From Tribonema minus (lineage: Eukaryota; Sar; Xanthophyceae; Tribonematales; Tribonemataceae), in assembly GCA_017506865.1 (NCBI GenBank), contig JAFCMP010000035.1:558001-622000 (forward strand): DNA of 64,000 bases, in the 5' to 3' direction. A program made the position numbers and the translations under genes. Each line of letters starts with the position of its first letter. Position 1 is the stretch's first letter. A model generated the notes under the pieces. That model was not told where the DNA came from and did not search any database. It saw only the letters and a list, made by a program, of their open reading frames with translations. Positions 46,901 to 58,900 of the stretch are shown here, in pieces.

Positions 46901-49900
46901 CAGAGCTGGCGGTTGCGCAGGCCCACGCGCATTCGGACACCCAAAGCCCATTGACCCCACCACTTCGGCGTTGACAAATGTACGATTGCAGCCAATACTG
47001 GGGGCCAAGACGACTGTTGAAGCGTTGTCAGACACCAAGACACAAACCTCGAAGTACTGCTTACGTCCTCAGCACCGTGAGGATGCAGCATTGCATCGAG
47101 TGAGAGTCCAGCGCGGTACCACAGCGACAGCACCCCGACTCTTTGACATGGCAGCGCGCGGGTAACACTGGCAAAGGGCACTCAGACTGTCTTGTCCGTC
47201 CAGCCTCACACATTGGCGCGATGCGTGGTTGATGCACATACTGCAAACACTCGGTCATCTCTGCGCGCGACCCCCCAAAAGGCGATGTGGCCTCCTGTAG
47301 AGGTTAGCACAGCAGTGCTCATGCAGTTGACTGCGCCTCTCACCTCTCATTGCCCTGAACTCTTCCAGCTCGCGGTCGGTGGTGCAGTCCCTGTGGCAGG
47401 GAAATAGATGGCAATGCTCAGCAATTATGGCATCGCTCGTCATGTTCATTCAACACCAGCAGTGCTCAGGACGAGCTGTGACTCCAAGCAGCTGATGTTG
47501 CTCGCCAGAGAAAACGCTGCACTCGACGTGGTAGTGGCGTAGCACTGCTTCTGAGACGCGCTCAGCGGCGGTGGGTTGACTGACGCGCTTTCAGCAGAGA
47601 CGCTGTCCACTGCCATCATCAGCCAGCAGAAGTGATTTGACTGACAAAACGACAAAGCAGCAGCAGATTCTGGCCTGTCAGAGCATACAAAGCCGGCAAT
47701 GCAGTCTATCTCAGATGGGCTGGTCAACGCACACGGCGGCAAACAAGCGTATGAGGGCGGGCTGCGATGACCATTTCATACTGATGATGCAAGCAGGCGT
47801 ACTTGAAGTTTTGCTGGCGGGAAACGGGGTGATGAGATTTAGCAATGACGCAAGTCTCAGCTGCATGGATGCTGATGTTATGAAAAGACACAGACCTTGA
47901 AGTACGCGCGCCAGTGCCCATGTAGCCGGTCACTGCATCAGGATACGCTGCCAATCTCAAGTATACGTGATGCCTCCACGACATATAAATGCATGGAGAA
48001 GGTGGGCTTAGAACACCTATCAAACTGCTCTGACCTCAGTTCCGGCCATTCGGATCGCTCCAGGGATGGCTCCCAGAGATCCTGCGAGGGCGGCAGCCCC
48101 AGAGCCACATCTATTTCGCGTATCTGCACGAGCGGTTGACGGCGCAAAGCAAATTGATGTCAGTATCGACAAATGAGAATGTGCGCACGAGTCAGCTCAG
48201 TTGACGTTTGCATGCATGAGCTATGTAGAATGTCTGCGACTCCCCCCCCATCCTAGCCCATCCTCCTGCCTTTCCGACGGAACCATTCGCACTGCGCCTC
48301 CCCCCCACACACACAACACACCGCATGCAACACAACGGGCCCAGTATTGGCGCGCACACAACAGTTGATGACCCCAAATTGAAACTGTTTCAGGTGAATT
48401 CACACGCGCTGTACGCCACAAACTTTTGCGCAGCGAATCCACGGGCTGCGGTGAGACTTCGGCCAGAATATTGTAAGCATCCCTGCCCAATATCTTGCAC
48501 GTCAAGAAACACGGCACCAGACAACCACAAAAAGTCAGCATTGACCTAGGATTGGAAGCGGTTACAAAGAATAAAGTTCAACCGCGTGATGCAGCGTGTT
48601 TGTCAGGGTCCTGCGTACTGTCTTCTTGGCCTGCATCGCGAAACTACGGCGTGCTTGTTCTGTGCTTGCATGCCTGGCGCCAGCCACCACACACAGAAGT
48701 GTGCAGCGCCAAAGGATGTTACTCAAGTGGCCTGTCATCGAGACAGAATTGGGGTGACCAAATGCGCTACTCAGTGGTGGTGGGTACCCGCTTCAAAAAG
48801 GCACAAATGCCCAACTATGGTCCCGCGCCCAGGGAAAACCGCAGCTTGAAAAGGAAACTAAGCTTGCTTTAGTTGCAAACATCAGCAGGCACTGCAGCAG
48901 ATGCAGGAGGCCACTCATATGCACACTCCCTTGTTGTAACTGGTGCTCAAACCTGACAGACTCCATGAACCACCCACTACTTCATGCATGCCGGGCTCCA
49001 GCCACCATCCCCCACATGTAACACACAGAGTATAGGTATCCGCTTAGCCACTCCGCTTGTGTCAAATGCATAGAAGTGTACGTACGTGCTTTAAGACATG
49101 CTCTTACCCAGGCTGAAATGGTTTTGGGCCCACATCTTGTTTGAATTAGGTAGGTGCCCCGCCAGCTCAATTAGCGACATGGCGGTAATCTGTAGCGGCG
49201 AGCGCGCTTAGCCGCTTAGCGTCGGCGCAGCTGCCTGCCACGATTTTGCGCTGAGAGCCCATCCGCTCGTGTAAGAAGCATATACAAGTTGTGTGCTTTG
49301 ATGCGTATCAGCGAGAGTGCAGAGTGCTCACCCGCTTGGCGTCCGCGCAGATGCCCGCCACGATCTCGCGCTGAGAGCCCATCCGCTCGTGTCAAATTCA
49401 AACATGTACGTGCGTTAGTGTGCACCGGCTCAAAACGTCTCCGCTCATGTCAAATGCACAGAAGTATGTGCATGTGCTTTGATGTACATCGGCGGTTGCG
49501 CTTACCCGCTTGGCGTCCGCGCAGATGCCTGCGACGATCTCGCGCTTGAGGGACCGCAGCGCCAGGAACCTCTCGTTGAAGCGCATGCGCAGCGTGTGCA
49601 TGGACTCCTGCGCGGGGGTAGGTAGCGAGGGGGGGTGGGGCGCGATGTGAGTAGACACCGAGTCAACATCAACAGACACCGCATGCGCGTCAACAGACGC
49701 TGCATGCGCAGCGTGCGCATGGACTCCTGCAGGGGGGCAGGTATCAACGCGAGTCGACACTGAGTCGACATCAACAGAAACGGGGTGTGGACGGGCACTA
49801 AAGACTACAGCGCTGCCATGGCTTCTGCAGAGCAGTGTTTTGCGGGAGGGCGAGGCCCATGCGCGTCGGTGGCGCGTGTGTGCGCAGGGTGCACATACAT

Positions 49901-52900
49901 GTAGCGCGCGAGCTCGTGCTCCCCATCATTTTGCTAACATGTACGTATGGATTGCGGGCGAGGGCATACGTACGCAGCATGCCTGCAGTACTTGCGAAAG
50001 CACAGATCAGGTGACAGGTGCTGCTGCGCTGTGCTGGGCGAGCGCGTACTTCACGTACTTGAGAATTATGGAGTTTCAGACCCAGCACTTGGTGTAGCGG
50101 CGTCAGTTGAGGGTCAGGATCAGCGTGAATGCTTTTAATACAGCTACTGATTACATACCTGCAGGAGCGCCATCTGTACTTCCAGTATGCAGTTTTTAGG
50201 TTTATGCCACAGCCTCGGTATAGCAGCGCCACTGGGGGGTCAGGGCTGGCATCAACGCTCCCAAAAGGTGCAGCTTTTGGTGCTTACATACCTGCAAGAG
50301 CGCCATCTGGCAGAGCTTCTGGTGCACGTTTAGCTGCTGGCCCTCTGGCACCTGTGGCAAGGATCAAACACGGGATCAGGCGGTCAAGACAAGGGGCAGG
50401 AGTGTAGTGCATTTGTATGAGCGCGGGGGGCCGTAGTTGAAGTGTACTCATTCACCTCATAACTCGATTCATGAGCTGCTGGCCCTCGCGGGCGCCTGCA
50501 GCAAGGATTGACCATAGGGTGCGGATGAAGACCAGAAGCAGGAACAGCGCATCAACTTTTGAGAATGAGGGGCTCTAAACCTGTATGAGAAATGGAGGCT
50601 TGAGTTGATTCAAAGCCCAGATTGATTCAACGGACATTCGTCAACATGTCCCCCGTGGTAAAAAATGTGCCGTGTGGCGCTGGCAACACAGCGACCCGTG
50701 CCGGTGCCTGTGTTTACGTGAGAGAATTCATACAGTCTGCATATTAAGGGGCAAAGTCGCTGCCCGTGGCGAGTGCATGATCACAACAGTGTGATGTAGC
50801 CCTGTAGCTGTGGTTGTCTGTTGTCATCTGATTTTATGTACGATGCACTATCAGTCTGGGACAGCCGTAGCACATGTCCCCGCAGAAAAATCAGACTCGA
50901 AGCACCATCAAGAGGCATTTGTTTTTCCAGCACACGACAATTACGGATGACACATCAGTCACCCAAACGAAGGAGACTCCTGCGGTGACACCAACAGACC
51001 ACAGGGCCAATTGCACCTGGAGGTGTACATGTATAGGACAACGGCCCTCCCTTATTGAACACAAGTCCACATGCACATGATACTTCACCTGGTAGTTCAG
51101 GGAGCCGTTGAGCTTGAAGTCACCCTCCGTGGCGAGCGCGTTGGCGATGGCCGCGACGCCGCACGCACATTGCACGGCGCAAATAATAACCTATAAATGT
51201 ACATGTAACTTCACCTGGTAGTTCAAGGAGCCCTTGAAGTCGCCCTCCGTGGCGAGCGCGTTGGCGGTGGCGGCAACATATCGCGCACATTGCACGGCGG
51301 ATAGCAACCCATATATATACTTCGAAGTACACAAAACCTCTCACCTGGTAATTCAAGGAGCCCTTGAGCTTGAAGTCGCCCTCCGTGGCGAGCGCGTTGG
51401 CGATGGCGGCGACGTCGCGCGCGTCGTCCGCGTCCGCCGCCGGCTTGGCGTCCATGAGCGCCTTGAGCTCCTGCGCGCGCGCGTGCCGCTTGCGCCGCCG
51501 CGACTCAAAGCTGCTGGTCTGCGCGCACGCAGTCGGCAGCAGGCAAGTAGGGCGGTAAGAGCTGCGGTGAGGGCTGGACGTCAACGTTGAAGTTGACGTT
51601 GGAAGCTGCTGGTCGGCGCGCAGGCGGTAGGCAGGGGGTGAGGGTGGTGAGAGAGCTGCGATGAGGACTGGGCGTCAGTGTTAGTGTGAAGTTGAAAGCT
51701 CAGCCTGCTTGGTCTACGCACAAGCGGGCGGCAGGCAGCGAGTAAGTAGGATAAGGGCGGTGAGAGAGCTGCGGTGAGGGCTGGACGTCGGTGTTGATGG
51801 CTTGCGCCGCCGCGACTCAAAGCTGCTGGTCTGCGGTAGGCTGGGTGAGGGTGGTGCGAGCTGCGGTGAGGCGACTGGACGTCAATATTGATGTTGAAGT
51901 CGAAAGCTGCGGTCTGCGCGCACGCAGTCCACAGCAGGAGAGTAGGATCAGGGCGGTGAGAGCTGCCGTGAGGGTCGGACGTCGGTGTTGATGGCTTGCG
52001 CCGCCGCGACTGAAAGCTGCTGGTCTGCGCGCACACAGCTGGCAGCAAGCGAGTAGGATTGGGGCGGTGAGAGCTGCTGTGGGGACACCAATGGTGAAGT
52101 TGGATTTGAAGCTGAAGTCCACCTTGTCATCCAGAGCCTGAGCAGCCGCAGCCGCGTCGCTGGCGGCGGGCTTGCCGTCCTTGCCCTTGCCCTTGCCTGC
52201 CGCCGCGTCCGCTGGCGATGTGGCAGCGGCGGATTGGCCTGGGGCTGCCGCCGCGCTATTGGCTGCTGCTGCTGCGGCGGCGGCGGCGGCGCCGGCTTGC
52301 CTCATGCTCAAGAGCTCCTCCTCCCTGCAGTTGCAGCGGCAGAGTGAGCGCAGGGCAGCACATTTGTCTTGAGCAGACTCGCCTCTGCTTGCATTGCACG
52401 CTAGAGCAAAGTGCTGCGCCTTTCAAATAGTCGCTGCTTTGATGTGTCAGACAAGTCGAGTGCAGCGTCGGTGCGAGGGTGCATAATAGGGTCCTGAGAC
52501 AGGTCTAACCCTGGACTAATACTAACCCTACAGTGGGTGTAACGGCATGTGGCCCAAATTCAAAAATGTCAGCACTTCACTGCTGCAGATTCGTCATACT
52601 ACCTGGCAGCTGTCCAAACCCTCCTGGTGGACACACTGGCGGCGAAAAGCATGATTTGCAGTAGATGAATGTGTGGCGAACATAGTGTCGCAGGCGCCCT
52701 TGTCGCACTGTGCAAGAGCTGGGGTATTCACCTGTTCTAGTTGGTGCACAAGGTACTGGTGGATCACAGCAATGGGCAGGTCTTGAGTGCTTGCTCTGCT
52801 ATGGCAGGCACGCGAGACCGACAGTCGCTTACCATCGCATGATGCAATGGAATGCGCAGGCTGTGGCTATCTTGCACATTACAACTTTTAGTGCTCCATT

Positions 52901-55900
52901 GAGCTCAAAATATTTTGCAAAGGATGGCAAACAAGAGTGCAAGACGGCCCATGCAACCTGTTTGTTTTACGTCGTTGTTCACGCCTGTCTGCCACAGCGA
53001 CTGCTCAAAGCCTCTGTTGTAGTATGTGCACACTTGATAGCGTACACACATAGAAGTACACTAAAAGGCAGCGCGCGCCGTCAAGATCGCCACGCGTCTA
53101 GCGCGCCGGCATCATTCATACCATCCGCTGATGCTGGGATTTTCAACATGGCCAGCAGTATGGCAAGAAGCAATGAAGCCCGGGGTGTTGCTGTCGACAT
53201 GATCTGCACTTGCCGCTACCCACACCTTGTCACTGGAGCTCTACGATACTTTGGTTCATTTCCATAGATTATCGGTGGAAGGCACTGGCGGCTAAACACA
53301 CCTTTACACCTAGAGCTTTACCATACTTTTGATCGGTTCCATAATCAAAACTCCGCGCATTGAGCAGGCAAAGCCCGCGGCTTACCTCATCTTGCGGTGG
53401 ATTTCATCGATAGTTGCCTGCAGCTGACGGTCGAGCGCTGGGGTGCGGAAATTGGAGACCTGACCACGGGGGGGGGTGAGCATTCACACGAGGGAAAGGG
53501 GGAGTCAGAGTTGCGTGCCAGAAGGCCATGACGCACAGGAGAGCTGCGCATTCACAATGCGGGGATGTAAAGTGGGTGAGAGTCGGTGTCAAGCAGCACT
53601 AGCAGGCGCTGGCAAGCTGGGTATCTGTAATGCACGATGCAAGTGCAGGCCAAAGGGCAGCGAGAGAGAAATGGGGGTACACAAACTATACTTCAAAGTA
53701 GTATGAAAATGATACCCTGGCCGGTCACTGCAACAAATGGCTGGGCCAATGTGCCATAATGTTCTATGTGGCCAAATGTGAAGACTGGGGTCAAACATTG
53801 TGTTCCAGCCATCTCCGCCCCGCTCTTGCGCCGACAATCAGACATTTCCGCCACTAACAATGTGAGTGCCAGCAAGCACCAGGTGTGGGCACTTCCTCAA
53901 AGCAGCAGCTTCACAGTACTTATCAATGTAAGTTATGGTGTATGTTTGACCATTGTTTGGTTGCAGAAGGCATACTTCATAGCGCTACTGACGGCGTGCC
54001 TGAGTTGTAGTTTTAGGTTTAGGGTTAGAATCAGGGTAAGGGTTAGGCCCCCACGCCTTATTTGATCCTCACCCAAGCCCAGCCTGTTGTGCTTCGCAGC
54101 AAGCCTGACTTATCTAAACCATGGGTGCGCTGTGGGTACATGAGCTATTGCGCTGCAATGTACTTCAGGAGTACTGCTTCACAAAGTGCACTAATAAGTA
54201 CCTTGTAGTCCCACTGCAGCGCGCGCATGGTGATGTGCTCCACCTGCGGCCCATGCAGCAGACCGGCAACGATGCACGCAGGCACATCGTAATCACAGTT
54301 CTTGAAGATGATGACTTCAACACTGAACATGTTTGTAGAGGCCCGCCATCATCTGACATGCACACTCAGGGTTGAACTTCAATCCACACAGCATCGAGCG
54401 CGACACACACGCATCTAGCAAAGTGTGACAAAGAGCTGGGCGCAAGTGTGTGCCGCCTGACTTGGGTGTACCATACAGAGGGATTGATCAGATGCAGCAA
54501 TGCTCGGCATTCCTCGCGCCTATGCGCGGCACCTGTGCGTTGTGAATTACCAGCGTTGCACGCTGTCAATGTGACCATGATGTGCGGGTTACGGTCAGGG
54601 CTGCGTCAAACATGTAGCACTCCATGCCTACAATCAAACCTGTAGAACTCAATGCCTACGATCATGCAGGACAGCGTTTGATATTACAGCAAGAACTACG
54701 GAAGTCCCCTCTGAAGCAATGCGTGACGATGACCCTTGAGGCTTTTGCCAAGACTGCAGGATACGTATGACATGCCCTGACATACACTCAATCCGGTCAT
54801 GGTCGCGCGAGCTTTCTCAGCACGTGCCTGTCTGCCTCTTCATGCACCACTGTTTCGGATGCCATCGCACACATTACGCAAGGGCGTGACTGCTGTCGGT
54901 CTTGCCATGTATCACCATGTCTGATGCTATTGCAAACAGTACGCTAGGGCGTCAGGTAAGGGCCACCACGTGAACCCCAGGGCTCTTCTGATATCGCATT
55001 CAGCTGACAGCGACAACTTGCCAGTCACAGCCAATGAGCCAGCAACAATGTATCCACTAAATAAGTTGAAATATTTGTTGAACGTCAAACTACCTGTATG
55101 CCGTCAAGAAATCGATGCTTCAGCTTCTTGAGGCGCAACTGACTCAGCTCGCTCTCGTGCTCTAGCTCCCGGTGGGCCTCCCGTAGTGCCTCCTCCTTGC
55201 GCTCCTGTGGGGGGTCACAACACACGGCGGGGGGAGGGGGGGGGAGGGGTCAAGACTAGGGCTGGGGTTAGGGGTGCAGCTTGGTTACAGGCAAGGGCTG
55301 GCCAATAGGCACAGGCTACATCATGCTCCGAGTTCCGCCGTCTATAGCTGCAGAGACTATTGCTTGCATTTGTGGCTGCATTGGATTCAACCATCAAGCT
55401 AGGCAGGTTGCCATGCATATTGAGGCGCCTCGGTGAATGGCATTGTGCCCGAACTTTCAGGTTTCTGATGAGCACAAGTTGTCTTAGGAATATCTCCGTC
55501 CGGAAGTGCGGCTGTTGTCCGACGCTAAACGGTGGGAGCACGCATGGCGCTCCGAAGAGTACTGGTCGAAGCAAGCTATAGCGGAACACAGGTGCAGTGT
55601 AGCTGCATCAGCTCAGTGACTGGAAGCACTGTGCACTCAAAGGCTGTGAGGTCTGACGCGACAGGATTACAAATCCGAAGTGCGAAACAGTAGTAAAATG
55701 CACAGCGAGTTTGCATCTCCACTCGCATTTCTTGAGTCAGGGTGAGCGATGCGCTATGTCAGGCGCTGATAGTCCTCAGTGGCACATGGACAAGCGGGCT
55801 CACCGCGCTTTGGGCATGCACGCAACAAGCGCGGCGGCAACGCCGCTTGCACGTCACACGACCAGCAGCACGCACTGACACAGCGTCGTCGACGGCTACA

Positions 55901-58900
55901 CAACCCCAGTTGAGAGTGACGCTTGGCAGTTACAAACGACAGTTGCAACGCGGCGGCGCACCTGCAGCGTGGCGGCGTAGTCGGGGTCGACCACCATGCT
56001 CGCCTCCGAGAGCGCCACGCGCGGGGGGAGCCTGCGGTTGGCCTCCACCAGCGCCTCGTACTCGAGCTGCATGCGCCGTATGACCTGCGGGGGGGGGGGG
56101 GGGGGGCGGCGCGGCGTGCGCAGCAATGGGGGGTGGCGCGGAGATTGGGGGCGGGGGTCACGGTTGGTATGAGAGTCAGGGGGTCTCGGAGAGGGAATGG
56201 CATTAAAAAAATTGTGCGCAGCGATGTAGGGTGGCGCGGAGAGTGGGGGCAGGGGTCACGATTGGGATGAGATTATGGGGTCGCGGACAGGGGTTTGCAT
56301 TGGAAAGGTGATGTTTACGACGGGTGCACCTGTGCATGCGGGTTTTGTCGGTGCGTGTGTTTGCAGTGCGCTGATAGCACCTGGACGCACGCATCGAAAG
56401 TTGAAAGTGCACAGATGCAAGTACTGCAAGCGGGGACAAAGAGGGACGCGGAGGGGAGTCACCAATTAACATGCTTGCAATAACTGGATGATGATACTGT
56501 TGCATGCACAAGAAGGGCTGCAAAACAGGCGTAAATACATGGGTGGCAACAAGCGCACCTGACTGCGAGCTATATCATGTCTGTTGCATCCCGGCAGTGT
56601 CCGGCTTTTGACGGATAGCGTTGAACCCAGAAAAGGCTCACCCTCTCATGGCAATCCGTGCTTCTGTCATCGTTGTGAACAACCCAGCCAGGTTGTCCAA
56701 GGCCGCTGCCTCCTCATGAGCAGCGCAAAAATCATTGCAGCTCACACATTCATACTAGCGCTCACGTCTCCGACCCCGGTTAACCTGCTTGCGCTCAGCG
56801 GCAGCGAGACCTAGTAGCACGAGGGCTACGGCAGGGGTCCTGCGCGCAGCAGCAGCAGCAGCAGCTGCAGCAGCTGCTGCTGCTGCTGAGGAGGCAGCGG
56901 CGCTGGCGCTTGCGGCGGCGGAAGTTGCGGCCGCACGCCATTAGACGTTGTGTGCGAATCTTGCTTGTGAATGCAGCAGATTCCTCGGCCTCAGCTGCAA
57001 GCCCTCAGATGAAGCGGCGCTCACCTCTCTGGCAATGTCCTTCTTCCGCTCCGCGGCGGCGCGCTTGAGGTCCTTCTCGGTGCGCATGCGGTCCTCCTCG
57101 ATGCTGTACGCGGTCGGCGCGCGAATGTCGAGCTGCGCCTCCGCGTCCGCCGCGCTGTCGCGCGGGGCGTGCTGAGCACTAGTGGCGTCGTCGTCGGGCA
57201 CCACCGCATCTTGCTCCACGGGCGGCTGCAGAAGAAGATTTGAGGAGCGGCAACGGGGCGCAATTGTACATGGGACTGGGGACTGCGGTGTTCGCTTGTG
57301 GCGCGCTCTGCACGCGTGGAGTGTCGCTCACTTGCGCTGTTGCGCGGGGCGTGCTGAGCGCTGCTGTCATCGTCGGCGGGCGCCACCGCATGCCCCTGGT
57401 CCGCGGGCGGCTGCGGGACGAAATGTGAGAAGCGGCACCGAGACGCAAGAGTATACGGGACTGGAAGCTGCTGCAGTCGCTTGTTGCGCACTTTTCATGC
57501 ATGGAGCGTCGCTCGCTTCCACCATGAAAGTTCAACGTGCAGGGCGCCGGGCGCTGAAGAGCGCGGGCCAAGCAGGACACTGCGCGCGTGAGGTGTTCAC
57601 CGCTTGCGCTTGCACATTAAGATGCCGATGTGGTGGTATGTGCGACATGCTGAGTGGCAGCCGCTTCGTCTGCCATTCTCACACCGCTCCGCATGGTCCC
57701 AGGCATTAATGAATTCATTAGATCTGGAAATTCCTTTATACTTTTTCATTGTTTTAACCTCGAATGTAGCTTCTAGATAAAAACTTTTAGGACATGATGG
57801 GGAGGACTCAGTCAACAGTCACGGAGGACACACGCTTGGAGACACATCCCAGGCAAGGCCGCGCTACGCATCCACACGAAGGCTCGCCCCTCACGCCCTC
57901 GCTCTCCAACCTGTAACTTTGGCGCGCTATTCGCAAGATAACGGGCGGCAACGGCACCGCGCATCAAGTCATCATTGTATCAGCAACGGCGCGTCGTCGC
58001 AGTCCAATAGCTTCAAGTTCTTCTTCAACACGTGACACACGCGATCGATAGCGCGTACTGTACCGGCGTCAGGGTCAGCATACCTGCTGTTCATCGGGCT
58101 CGTCGGCGTCAGGCAGCACCAGAGAACCTTCCGCGGAGAGCTGCGAGGAGAGGCCCGGCTGGCGCTCCGGGACCGGCGCCGGCTCCGCGGGCTGCGGAAC
58201 TGGCTTGGGCCGGCCGCTGACTGCTGCATCGTACCTGGCAGCGCATCAGTGAGAGCATGGCAAACGGCGCGTTCTTTATAGTACAGCGACCACTGAACAC
58301 GTCTTTAGCGGATGAATGAGACACGTGCTAACGTAACCTGCGTGTGCCCTAACAGGAATCGGTATGCGTTGCACCGTCTTGTCGTTGGTAATGCGCCTTG
58401 CGTGACATGGCATGAGTTTGCTGCCATCAAGTAGGCAGCAGCATTCATTTCTACGGAGCTCCCTCATCATCGAGCTCTCAGCAAGTTTACATGGCACGAT
58501 GGAGCAGACATGCTCACTCACCACCCGAAACACTATTCTGCAGCTCACTTGCGAGTCCTGGGCTCTACGCTCATCACGAGGGATGGGTAGAGCGCGCGGC
58601 AGCGATTTTGACTACGTACTGGAAGTGGGCCCCGTCACGTCACTTGGACACCTGTTGCAAGCTCGCCCCTGCTAGAATCGTGATCCGTGCTTTCGACCCT
58701 GCTTGCACGACGCAACACAATGAAGAACTGCTGGTCCCATGACATGCACTTCATTCCGAATGCACATCTCGCACCTCTTGGCAAACGCGGCGAGCGCGAC
58801 CGCGCACTCAATCGCGCCGGTCGGCGAGGACCCCACCGCGTCAGGTGGAAACCCGTCCAGCGGGGGCGCCGCGCCCGCCCCCTCGTCGCAGAACACGCGC

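Larger units (their letters stand above)
44723..50351 (-). other. CFAP44: CFAP44 exon block 4: NERFLALR to VAFDE
   Basis: Exons 50351-50292, 49607-49506, 48123-48035, 47390-47344, about 46555-46476, 46220-46112, 45495-45325, 44835-44723. Joined in this order the phases agree. Conserved parts are VPEGQQLNVHQK, RFNERFLALRSLKREI, IREIDVALGLPP then ERSEWPEL, and ALEEEEASAAMMLLREERRALLAK. The 45495-45325 and 46220-46112 exons encode acidic or Gly/Ala linkers that are poorly conserved, so these two and 46555-46476 rest mainly on splice signals and phase. Confidence 0.78.
51345..56084 (-). other. CFAP44: CFAP44 exon block 3: coiled-coil exons from EALVEANRRLPP to GSLNYQ
   Basis: Exons 56084-55962, 55204-55094, 54243-54202, 53459-53386, 52324-52123, 51518-51345. 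Each phase agrees. The fifth encodes a poly-Ala insert followed by a GKGKGKDGKP Lys/Gly patch and ends at an AAG/GTGGAC donor; an alternative donor at 52088 would add DFSFKSNFTI but breaks phase. The last exon (RRRKRHARAQELKAL to FKLKGSLNYQ) is duplicated in part at both of its ends. Confidence 0.85.
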
